Assembly: GCA_013368445.1 (NCBI GenBank)
Contig: JAACJO010000004.1
Location: 310,001 to 374,000 of the forward strand
DNA length: 64,000 bases
Direction: 5' to 3'
From: Leucocoprinus leucothites
Lineage: Eukaryota > Basidiomycota > Agaricomycetes > Agaricales > Agaricaceae
Numbering within the stretch: position 1 is the stretch's first letter; each line of letters begins with the position of its first letter. Below, piece by piece: positions 11,701-21,085 of this stretch. A program made the position numbers and the translations under genes. The notes beneath the pieces are model-generated. The model ran no database searches and was not told where the DNA came from. It was given only the letters and a program-made list of their open reading frames with translations.

Positions 11701-11791
11701 GTGATCAGTACAAAATCTCTTTAAAGTCCTATCTAATAAATACACATAGGTTCAACGGTCAGCTATCCCAGAAGGGCAAACCGAAGAATGA
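8711..11791 (+). CDS. Locus B: tandem two-module TKL kinase-like protein
   Basis: Thirteen exons with phase-0 joins give 815 residues: 8711-8905, 8965-9201, 9259-9438, 9497-9565, 9622-9822, 9874-10182, 10232-10393, 10449-10697, 10745-10915, 10960-11028, 11081-11272, 11325-11696, 11750-11791. The exon plan matches locus A exon by exon. Module 1 (helical 25-65, kinase 66-397) keeps the glycine loop GGGFGTIYRG, a lysine in ICVKV, the alpha-C Glu in LKELI, HADLKA with Asn, DFG and APE, so it could be active. Module 2 (helical 398-451, kinase 452-802) lacks the glycine loop, has HGDLM in place of HGDLK, and DIA in place of DFG; it is almost surely a pseudokinase. A and B therefore hold active-like and dead domains in opposite order. 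The protein ends VQRSAIPEGQTEE. Confidence 0.8.
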
Positions 11792-12506
11792 GATGTCGAT
11801 TAGCTTGTATCTACTAAAGCGTGGCCGCAAGTTTTGGTTTCGCGAACTATATACGTCGTGGAGCCAAACAAGCCGACTGACGATATGACACAAAATACAA
11901 ACATCGGTTTCCAGCATTGTGCATTCTTGTTTCATGTTTTGCTATTCTTGTCTTTGTCGTATCCATTTTGCTTGCCCAATTAGACCGTACCCTTCATGAG
12001 TAATTTCGCTTTATTTCATCTACCGTACGATACATATCGCTTATAAATTCCCGCGTTCTATTTTACGCACCCTGAATCAACGACACCGACGGTATGACTC
12101 GGATAAGTTTGAAATTTTTCCAAGGACCTGTCCGAATCAATGACCATTACCAGGGGTATATGTGATCAACACACGAACATATTCACCCGAGAACTCCAGC
12201 TGACAATCGCTGAACGTGGTCAATTTGCACAAACTTCTGGCGAATTGATCTTTCCTAGCCAAGGCGGCCATAACGAGTCCGGGAGGGGCCGTGCACTACA
12301 GATAGTGGACAAGGAATATTCAAGGGTGAAAATGGGTATACGATGGTGACGGTACGAGACGAAGAAACTCCTATACTATAAATATAGCAAGGCTAGAAAC
12401 ACTAAATTAGGCACTTTCTTCAGCTATCCCAAATCCCGCTGATACACTACTCATACAATACAAGTGCCTAACAGGCGTTGATGTAAAGAGATAAAGATTA
12501 CCAAGC
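11792..12506. other. Intergenic between convergent genes, with a repeated stretch
   Basis: No gene is supported. About 11930-12010 resembles 16955-17020 (a shared core around CCATTTTGC and GCCCAATT), and weaker likeness continues upstream of both DUF6535 copies. It probably marks the start of the duplicated block described for 12-24 kb. Confidence 0.4.
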
Positions 12507-14360
12507 TCAAAGGGCTTGACCCGGGTGATTCTTGAAAGTAAGGATATTCTCAATATGAGAAATTACATTGCGCACCGCTCTTTTGAATTCCGGATTGATT
12601 GTTGTTGTCTCTAGGTCTTCCATGGTCTTCTGGATGTCCTCCAGGTCAAGATGGGAAGTTGATCCAACGATTCCCTCGACTGCAGAGAGATGTGATCTGT
12701 TACAGGCTACGCCTGCCTTCAACATCCTCAGTATGCAGCACACAACAGCCTCTCTTGCGTCTGCGAAATGATATAAGTCAAACTTGTGCCGGAGAGAAAC
12801 ATGACTCATTCGTAGGGCGCACCGTTTAAAAACTTGTTTTCCCAGTCATAGCTACTCGCGAGTGGGCAGTCCACATTCTGAAGCCACGAAAGACGGACGG
12901 CCGTATGAGGCTGATCGAACGCTGGATCAACCAGTTTATGGATCTCGAGGAAGAGTTTAACTCTCTCCTCCAAGAGAGCCGTTGAATGTCGACCTTGCTC
13001 AGTTTTGTCCGCCAGGTGCGCTAAGGTCTGGAAAACGGTTAACTTGTTCTTGAGCTGATCTTGATTTTCTCTCGATGACAGTAATGTCGATGAACGGACG
13101 ATCGTATCGTAGCGGGGAGTATCGACTTTCGAAAGAATATCACGGAGTTCATTGTGAGTGCTTGCGTCCTGGATACTTTCGTAGAGCGCCTTTGCAAGCC
13201 CCTCGCTCTGCATGTAAATCCTTCCTAACCAGTGGAGCCCCCAACCTATTCCGAGAACCCCCGAGTGCTTGAGGTAGCTATACACTCGTAGATCATAATC
13301 CAACCAGTCTCGAAGTTTGAGCGCTCCTATATCCGCTCCAGAAGTGTTATTTTGCTTCCGTGTCCAGCAAGTAGATAAATTGATTATAAATTTGATTAAA
13401 TGATAGAATATCAGGGCTTGAGGGGATTTATATGGACATTGGGAGTAGAACCTGCGGATGAAGAATGCTTGAACGGTGGGAAGCAAAGTCGTAATCAGCA
13501 AGAACAAGGATGCAATACCGATGAAAACGGCGGATATAATTGCACAGGTCACGTCAACCTCCACCAGTAGCTCAATGAGTCCTGCGAAAAAGAGTAGTAG
13601 AGAAAGGAGGAGAATGAAAGGCAACATTGTGAGGATCTTGAACACGTGCCATTTCTCCAGCCCCTCGTGTCGCATATAATAGGCCCCCAGCTGCTCGCGC
13701 TGAGATCCAACGTGACTTCTGCTGTATTCGCGAATCCACTGCAGGCATAAAATTCCACCCATCACAACAGATAAGCTAAGAATAAGGCTCAAGAAATTGT
13801 AGATGCCGATTCTTTTAGCTGCAGATGAGATTGGAACCTGCGGGTCGAGGTCAATGGGCAGGTTTGGCTGTGGGTTTGTCGCATTAAGTTGGAGAACCAG
13901 GAGGCTTTTGAGAAGCAACACAGTTGTATCTGCAGGATCTTGTTGCAATGCGTGGTACGACTCAACAGCAAAAGAAGCGACGACTGCAGAGAAGAGACCA
14001 GCCTGCAAACTTATGAACACACGTCGGCAGAATAGTTAAGTTAATGTCACTCACAAATATAAGCAGCTTGTCTATCTCATCCTTCCATAACCCAACGTCT
14101 CCGACATAACGATTAGCAAATTCAATACAGCTTTCCCAGGAATTCTTGGGCTTGACATCAACACCATGGGCTCTTTTTTGCAAAGGTGGATTAAATTTGG
14201 GGAGTGCGATATTCAGAGCTGGCCTCTGAGGAGCACCGTCGGGCACTTGGATCGGGGTGTCTGGGGTTAGGGGGATCGGTGCAGCGAACTAAACGAAAGG
14301 CGTTTTGTCAGTATCCAGCGTGTGATTCAATCAGGGAAAAATGCTGACTATGATATCCAT
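12507..14360 (-). CDS. DUF6535 domain membrane protein
   Basis: Four exons give 559 residues: 14360-14349, 14288-14055, 14002-12823 and 12760-12507. The N-terminal third is a classical DUF6535 domain: DKLLIF followed by AGLFSAVVASFAVESY (around 77-98), then hydrophobic helices at about 150-172, 205-230 and 235-262 and the linker LQWIREYSR. DUF6535 proteins are abundant, functionally uncharacterised agaricomycete membrane proteins. The C-terminal half is soluble and helical. The first exon codes only MDII; the paralog at 18501 has METP at the same place, which supports it. The last intron has a GTGCGC donor and was placed because only that join keeps the frame. It is divergent from kinase locus C, an arrangement repeated in the second copy of the block. 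Confidence 0.8.
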
Positions 14361-14846
14361 CTAGGCTAAGGTCCTCGGGCTATATGATATGAAGGACGTA
14401 CGACGTGGAAGAAGTCAAAGTAGAACACTGGACGTTAATGTTGATTAAGTCGCAGCTTCGTAGCTTGTTGCTCATAAGTCACAGGCCTGTCTTGGAGAAT
14501 CTTGCACTTCAGCGCAAAACTTGACAGCGCCGCGCTAATCCTTATTAAGTCAAGTGATTTTAGGCGCGTTGGTCAGTTTGATAATTTGGCACATCATATA
14601 GTTGTTTGGAAGCTTCTAATCATATATACTAAGGGCTCTGAACTTGTCGTGTCCGGATCCCGGGATGTGATCCGACACATTTTTGTCCAGATTTTGTATA
14701 AAACAGTTTATGAGCATTACATACTCGAGGAAACAACGTTCCAGCCTTCTGGCCCGAGCCTGAGCATATACCGAATCGTTAACATCCTAATACCGTCACC
14801 ACTGATCTCTCCACCCTGTCCTCAAGTATCATTGTGGATTTGGACA
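14361..14846. promoter_or_regulatory. Divergent promoter region, DUF6535 gene and locus C
   Basis: The 486 bases separate the start codons of the two genes. The equivalent region of the second block (18502-18890) is recognisably related (for example the GGATTTG stretch before the kinase start), so the divergent pair was duplicated with its promoter. No specific element is identified. Confidence 0.45.
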
Positions 14847-16425
14847 ATGGGGGGCCTATTTTCTTGCTTTGGGTGCGGATCTGATGTAGAGCCTACTACT
14901 AAGCCTGGACCAAATGAAGTGCCTGCTGAGCACCGTGACTCTTGCGTGGTACTATCGCAGCTGGTTTCAAAGCCGACCAAGAGGAACTCGTTGGTTGCCC
15001 TTGAAGGAGAAAGCGCCCGACATATGACCAATCTCCTTAGCCAGGCAAGCTTTCTCATGGCTATGTTAATTTCACCATTTACCTCGAGTCTAGGTTCTGG
15101 GAGACGGTTCGGAGCGTGCCATGGATTCATCCAGGAGGGAAGTCCTACGGGTCTTGTCTCGCCTGGCGAAATCTACCGAGACCCTACCCACACGCCTTCA
15201 GCTTGTGAATGATGTTCAGTGCAAGTTTTCGGATCCAGATCGTTCAGACACCTCAGGTTTTTGCCGCGTCTATGAGGGGACCCTCAGCGGAGGCCAGCCA
15301 GACAAAGTATGGGTAAAGGTCGCTGCTATTTTCCCAGCGAATACCCAGAAACGGAAGTCGACCCTTCTCAAGGTGAGCTTCAATTTGACTTAGTTCATTG
15401 CTGCCTTTCAAAAATATTCCTCCCCTAGATACTTATAAAGCATGCTATTTTCTCTGCACACGTCTCACATCCGAATATCCTTCCCATCTATGGATTCACC
15501 CATCACTCGTCGTACAAAATATGTGTGGTCTCGCCATGGATGGACCACAACCTGAAAGAACACTTAATAGCAAACCAGCCAAAAGCTTCCCCACAGGATC
15601 ACTTGCTCTTTGTACGCCTCAACCAGATTTTCAATAATCACTACTAATGTCTCTCAGATGCTCGACATCATAACAGGGCTCGAGTACCTACATAACTTAC
15701 AGATCATCCATAGAGATATTAGAGCTGTACGCCATGCGTAAACCGGCACACACACAAAAAACTGACTTGGTATATTTCAGGAAAATATCTTTGTTTCGCG
15801 CGAGGGTCGGGCCTTACTTACTAATTTCGGGGCATCGCGAACAGTAGATTCTACCAATACTCATGATTCTGCCGGTTCCGCCTTCTGGATGGCGCCGGAG
15901 CTATATAACCAGGGGAAAGTATCAACCAAAAGCGATATCTGGGCTTTTGCTTGTACCTGCTACGAGGTGAGACAGGTCCTCGCTACACTATAAAACCTTG
16001 ACACTTGCACTCAACAACATTGAAGATTGTCCAGGGCTCGCCCCCTTTCCGCGTAAATTACCCGACACATTATAAACTAGAATCCTTCTTCCTAGAGGGT
16101 GGTAATGTTACCCCGCCGAAACCTGATATCGTAATCAAAACCTGGAGCAAAGAGCAGCAGAAGATCTGGGACCAACTTTTAATGGCAAAATGTTGGCAGC
16201 GTCACCCTAATGAACGCCCTGAGGCAAAGACCGTATCTCAGTCCTTTCAGAGGTTAAACATTCCGGACCAACGCAGTGAACCTTCCGGATTCCCCAGACC
16301 TCCCAGAATCGACCCTCAGATTGACTATGGGCTCGTTCGCCAGACCCTACTTGAGGTAACATTTCTATTCCTACACGAAATTTGACTTTCAATAACACGT
16401 GGAATAGATTCAGAAATCTGCTTGA
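14847..16425 (+). CDS. Locus C: single-module pseudokinase with acylation-like N-terminus
   Basis: Seven exons, phase-0 joins, 420 residues: 14847-15044, 15094-15372, 15429-15611, 15658-15726, 15781-15966, 16026-16355, 16408-16425. The N-terminus MGGLFSCFGCG has a glycine after the initiator Met and cysteines at 7 and 10, the pattern of N-myristoylation plus palmitoylation, so the protein may sit on a membrane. The helical segment (about 40-66) is the divergent ESARHMTNLLSQ version. The kinase (67-415) has HRDIRA-EN, but NFG replaces DFG, the glycine loop is poor (DTSGFCRVYEG) and the alpha-C Glu position reads His, so catalysis is unlikely. Intron 1 has a GC donor (CAG then GCAAGC); the paralog D has GTAAGC there. 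It ends IQKSA. Confidence 0.78.
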
Positions 16426-16529
16426 GGGATGGGTGGCGGTGGCAAACCTGTATGATAGTATGTTTTAGCATTGTACCCATGTCCAGTGATTCATGTTCAT
16501 ATCCAATTTGGACAGGTTTTCTGTATAAA

Positions 16530-17020
16530 TAGTAGTTTCCCGAATCGGTCATCTTTTATCATGGCTCAAACTACATGCTGCTGCTACTCCGGGCCCTCGA
16601 GGATCTCACAAAACACCGAAGAAAGAGAGAATGCGACAAATTTACTGGACAGTGTAAGCGAGGCGATTACCGAACAAGCAAGAGTCAGCAAAGCCGCACG
16701 AGGGGAGAGAGATGGAGGTATTACAGGCGTCGTGAGCGGGTAAATCATTAGAGACATTTGTTAAGCCCGAGACCAGAGACAAAGGTACTACATGAGCGGA
16801 AGGGGCGGGCATATCAAGGATATCAAAACCAGAGCCCAACATTTGAGCATAAGAGGTGCCGAGAAGAGCGGATGCAACATCCGAAGGCACTGCAGCTCGA
16901 GGTTGCGAAACTGAAGTCGGTATACCAGGTAGCGAAGAGAGGGTGTCATGATAGATGGTTTTCTTTGTCTTTGTGGTACCCATTTTGCTCGCCCAATTGG
17001 ACCGTAGTTTTATGAGCTTC
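16530..17020 (-). pseudogene. Truncated copy of the Ser/Thr-rich membrane-protein gene
   Basis: The minus strand at about 16960-16795 encodes TIYHDTLSSLPGIPTS, then PSDVASALLGTSYAQ and GFDILDMPAPSA. These match TIYHDALSSLPGTPTS, PSDVTSALL, GASYAH and GFDILDLPAPSA of the intact gene at 21086-23933, but about 37 residues between SALL and SYA are missing and both ends are lost. The segment below it (16530-16750) is a copy of that gene's 3' flank. It sits downstream of locus C just as the intact gene sits downstream of locus D. Confidence 0.75.
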
Positions 17021-17467
17021 GCAGAACCCTAGCCTGCATGTCAGAGGTTCAGCATTGAGTAACATTCGCATGTTAAAGCATGTATGCCTTTGATGGTGCT
17101 CATTGATCTGGACGGGTTCTCAGAAATATTCGGGCTTGTCCAGGTCACATCGTCAGCGTTGTACTTATTTGGGAGAAATAAGTGTGAGGTATTTATCTGT
17201 CACGTATGCCGTGCATGAAGTTTAGGTGCCCGGAACGCCGAATGCCGGCACGAGCTCGAGACACGAAAGCTTAACGAGAAGTGCAATTTTTCGTATTGGC
17301 TTACCGTTTCAATGACTCGACTAAATTATGAGTCCAATCTCGTGGTGAGTACGATTCGGTTACAACACTAAAATTGGGATGAACTGGCCAATCTGACTAT
17401 TTATTGTATACAATAGAAGTTGCTGATAGTATATATGAAGAGACGTTTACAACAGGGCAAGAGTTTA
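17021..17467. other. Intergenic, no gene recognised
   Basis: This is the spacer between the truncated membrane-protein copy and the DUF6535 pseudogene. Parts are weakly similar to 12000-12500 (segments around GGACGGGTTCTC and GCTTGTCC), as expected if it opens the second duplicated block. Confidence 0.4.
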
Positions 17468-18501
17468 TCAAACTCGGGGGCTTTGACCTGGTCGACCACT
17501 CGGATGGATGATCTCCCAATATGATCAACGATACTACTGCACATTATTCTTCGAGCTTCGGGTCAGTTATTCTCCTCCTTCATACCTCAGGCGTCCTCTG
17601 GATGTCCCCCGGGTCGAGAATGGAATGTAATGAGCAAGAACATGGACGTAATACCGACGAAGACTGCGGGTATAATTGCACAGGTCACGTCAACTTCCGC
17701 CAGTAGCTCCACGAGTCCTGCGAAAAAGAATAATAGAGAAAGGAAGAGAACGAAAGGCAACGCTGCAAGGACCTTGAACACGTGCCATTTCCCCAGTCCC
17801 CTGTAGCGCATATAGTAGACCCTCAGCTGCTCACGTTGAGATCCAACGCAATTCCTGCCGAATTTGTGAACCCATTGAAGGCACACAATCCCAACCATTA
17901 AAACAGATAAGCTGAGAACCAGGCTCAGAGAATAGTAGAATGCGATTCTCTCGGCTGCAGATGAGGTTGGAGCCCATGGATCGAGGCCAATGGATAGGTT
18001 TTGTTGTGGCTTCGTCGCGCCATTGAGGTGGAGATCCAAGAGACTCTTGAGAAGCAACACAGCTTTATCTGCAGGAGCTTGATGCGGCGTACGATACGAA
18101 ACAAGAGCGAAAGCAGCGAAGACTACAGAGAAGAGACCAGCCTGCGAACTTATGACTACACGTCGGCAGGACAGCTGAGCTAGATGTATACTCACAACTA
18201 TAAGGAGCTTGTATATCTCCTCCTTCCGTAACCCAACGTCCTTGGTGTAATGCTTGGCGAACTCGAGACAGATTTCCCAGGGATCCTTGGGGTCAACATC
18301 AACCCTATATGCGCTTTTTCGCAAAGGCGGGTTGGATCTGGGGGGCGTTATGCTCGGGACCGGCCTCTGAGCAACACCGCCGGGCACTTGGACTGGGCTG
18401 TCTGCAGTTGGAGAGATTGGTGCAGTGAACTAAATGGAAGATAGTTCGTCAGCATCCAGTGTACGATTCAATGGGGGGGAAATGCTGACGGGAGTCTCCA
18501 T
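17468..18501 (-). pseudogene. DUF6535 pseudogene with a large internal deletion
   Basis: The 5' half matches the DUF6535 gene at 12507-14360: METP in exon 1 (from 18501), then FTAPISPTAD..., the DVGLRKEEIYKLL block, AGLFSVVFAAFALVSY and three hydrophobic helices ending MFLLITF. Directly after this the sequence jumps to a copy of the 3' end (DPGDIQRTPE, similar to DLEDIQKTME) in another frame with two stop codons. About 250 codons in the middle are gone. The reading frame from 18387 to 17587 is open only because the second intron happens to keep frame. A short DUF6535-only membrane protein could still be made, so a truncated function is not fully excluded. Confidence 0.75.
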
Positions 18502-19001
18502 CTAGGCTATATGATAGTAAGAAAGGTGTACGAGTTGACGGTGATTGAGTCGACTTCAAGTTTTGTAGCTCGTTCATAAGTCACGTGCCTGTCTTTAAGT
18601 TCAGCGCAAAGCTTGACAGCACAGCACTCATGCTTATCAAATCATGCAATTTCTGGCACCAAGTGGACCCACTTACTTACGTCATATTAACAATCTAGCA
18701 TATACTCAGGGGCCGGGTCGGATTCCGAGATGTGATCCGTTGTCCAGATTTCGCCTAAAACAGTTTTTGGGCATTAGGAGAAAATAACTCAGCTCGAGCG
18801 TGTGTGACCGAGTCAAACACACTGTTAGCATCCTAACCCTCACCACTGGTCTCACCGCCCTGTCCTCAAAAATTATCGTGGATTTGAATAGTGGGGAGTC
18901 CTTTTTCTAGACTTGTCTCTTGCTTTAGGTGTGGGCCCGATGTGAAGGTTACTCCTGGACTTGGGTCAGGTGAAGTGCCTACTGAGTACTGGGGCTCTTG
19001 T
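18502..19001. other. Intergenic with degenerate 5' end of locus D
   Basis: This is the counterpart of 14361-14846. At 18891 the base context that carries the locus C start ATG reads GTG here, preceded by an in-frame TGA at 18885, so the original start codon is lost. The following codons (about 18894-19001) still resemble the locus C N-terminus and may now be untranslated leader. Confidence 0.5.
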
Positions 19002-20483
19002 ATGGTACTATCGCAACTGGTTTCGGACCCGATCAAGAAGGACTCATTGGCTGCACTAGAAGGAGAAAGAGCTCAGCATATGGCCAATTTCCTTAGCCAG
19101 GTAAGCTTTCTCGTGGTTATGTTAATTTCACTACTTACCTCGAGCTCAGGCTCTGGGAGACGGCCCAGGGCGTGCCACGGATTCATCTAGGAGGGGTGTC
19201 CTACGCGTCTTGTCTCGCCTAACGAAATCTATCGAGACCCTACCCACACGTCTTCAGCTTGCGGATAATCTTCAATGCAGCCTTTCGGATCCAGATCGCT
19301 TGGACCCCTCAGGTTTTTGTCGTGTCTATGAAGGAGGCCTCGGTGGAGCCCAGCCAGGCAAAGTACGGGTAAAGGTCGCTGCCATTTCCCTGGCGAATAC
19401 CCAGGAATGGAATTCGAACCTTCTCAGAGTGAGTTCCCACCGGGATCTGTCATTGTTGTCTTTTTGAAATGCGCTCCCTAGAAACTCATAAAGCATGTAA
19501 TTTTCTCTGCACATGTCTCTCATCCGAATATCCTTCCTATTTATGGATTCTTCCATCACCCGTCGTACAAGATATGCGTGGTCTCGCCATGGATGGACCA
19601 CAACCTGAAAGAACACTTATTGAACCAGAGCTATCACACAAAAGTCTCCCCGGAGGATCGCTTGCTCTTTGTACGCCTCAACCAGGTTTTCTATAATCTT
19701 TGCTAATATCTCTCAGATGCTCGACATCATATCAGGCCTTGAGTACCTGCATAACTCACAGATCGTCCATAGAGATATTAGAGCCGTGCGCCACGCCATA
19801 AACTGACGCACACGAAAAACTGACTTAGTGTATTCAGGAAAATATCTTTGTTTCGCGCGAGGGCAGGGCGTTACTTACTAACTTCGGGGCATCGCGAATA
19901 CAAGATTTTAACAATCTTCGTCGTTCCACCGGTTCCGCCTTCTGGATGGCGCCGGAGCTATATAACGGGGAGAAACCATCAGCTCAAAGTGATATCTGGG
20001 CTTTTGCTTGTACCTGTTACAAGGTGAGACGAACCTTCGTCATACTTGAAAACCTTGACACTTGCATTAAACAAGCACTGAAGATTGTCGTGAGATCGCC
20101 CCCTTTCCGCCTAGATTACAAGACGCTGTTTCAAATGGAATCTTTCTTCCTAGAGGGTGGTAAGGTTATCCCGCCGAAACCTGGCGTCATAATCGATACC
20201 TGGAGCAAAGGGCAGCAGAAAGTATGGGACCAGGTTTTAATGGCAAAATGTTGGCAACGTCACCCTAACAAACGCCCTGAAACGAGGGCAGTGCGTCGGT
20301 CCTTTCAGAAGTTGAATATTCCAGATAAACGCCGCGGACCCTCCAAATTCCTCAAGCCTCCCAGAATCGACTCTCAGATTGACTACGAGCTCGTTCACCA
20401 AACCTTACTTGAGGTAATGTTCCTATCCTAATGGTAAAATTGAGTTTCAATAGCGCGTGGGATAGATCCAGGAATCTGCTTGA
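19002..20483 (+). CDS. Locus D: single-module pseudokinase, paralog of locus C, start codon altered
   Basis: Seven exons parallel locus C: 19002-19100, 19150-19428, 19482-19670, 19717-19785, 19838-20023, 20084-20413, 20466-20483. The ancestral ATG is GTG (18891), so translation would have to begin at the in-frame ATG at 19002, giving 389 residues without the Gly2/Cys acylation motif. Everything downstream is open, and the splice sites are intact, including a normal GTAAGC donor where C has GC. Kinase motifs match C: HRDIRA-EN, NFG in place of DFG, APE in MAPE. An intact frame with a lost start suggests either recent pseudogenisation or a shortened soluble product. It ends IQESA. Confidence 0.65.
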
Positions 20484-20549
20484 GGGATGAGTGGTAACTG
20501 AAGAGACAAACCTGTATGCTAATATATTTCAGCATTGTACCCGTTTCCG

Positions 20550-21080
20550 AAGTAATTCTCCGAATTGTGCGTCTTCTATCATGACCTCGCCCAAAGCAAA
20601 CTACATGTTGCTACTCTCCCTGGTACAAGTTGAGGATCCCACAAAGCACCGAAGAAACAGAATATGCAACGAATGTATTGGACAACGTAAGCAAAACAAC
20701 TACCAAAACAAGCAAGAATCGGCAAAGCCATGCAAGAGGAGGGGGATGGAGGTATCGCGGGCGTCGTGAGCGGATAAATCATTAGAGTCGTCAAGTCTGA
20801 CACCGGAGACGAAGATACTACATAAGTAATCAATAGATAAGTGGTTGAAAATGGTCCAGACTTGTGGCATGAAAAATGAGGAGAGATAATGCAACAAAAA
20901 AGCATCAAGCAAGCACAAAAAATGATAAGGACCCAAAAATAATCCCGAAAACGACAAGATCGGGAATAGAGCAAAAGTGTCCAAGATCGTCAACTAGCAC
21001 GCAACGAAGCAATGGAATCTATGGGAAATGCATGGGCACGAGCAAAGCACAGCAGCTCGCAGAATCACCACGATAAGATA
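20550..21080. repeat. 3' flank repeat of the Ser/Thr-rich membrane-protein gene
   Basis: This segment is similar to 16530-16750 and 4110-4470 over several hundred bases (shared blocks such as GAGGAGAGATAA and GAGGGGGATGGAGGTATC with small changes). It lies directly 3' of the intact minus-strand gene, and was carried along with fragments of that gene to the other two places. No conserved reading frame was found in the three copies. Confidence 0.6.
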
Positions 21081-21085
21081 CACAA

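Noticed and set aside
16561..16743. Small plus-strand frame MAQTTCCCYSG... preceded by a TATAAATAG word
   Set aside because: The two related copies at 4.1 and 20.5 kb do not preserve the frame, so it is not a conserved gene.
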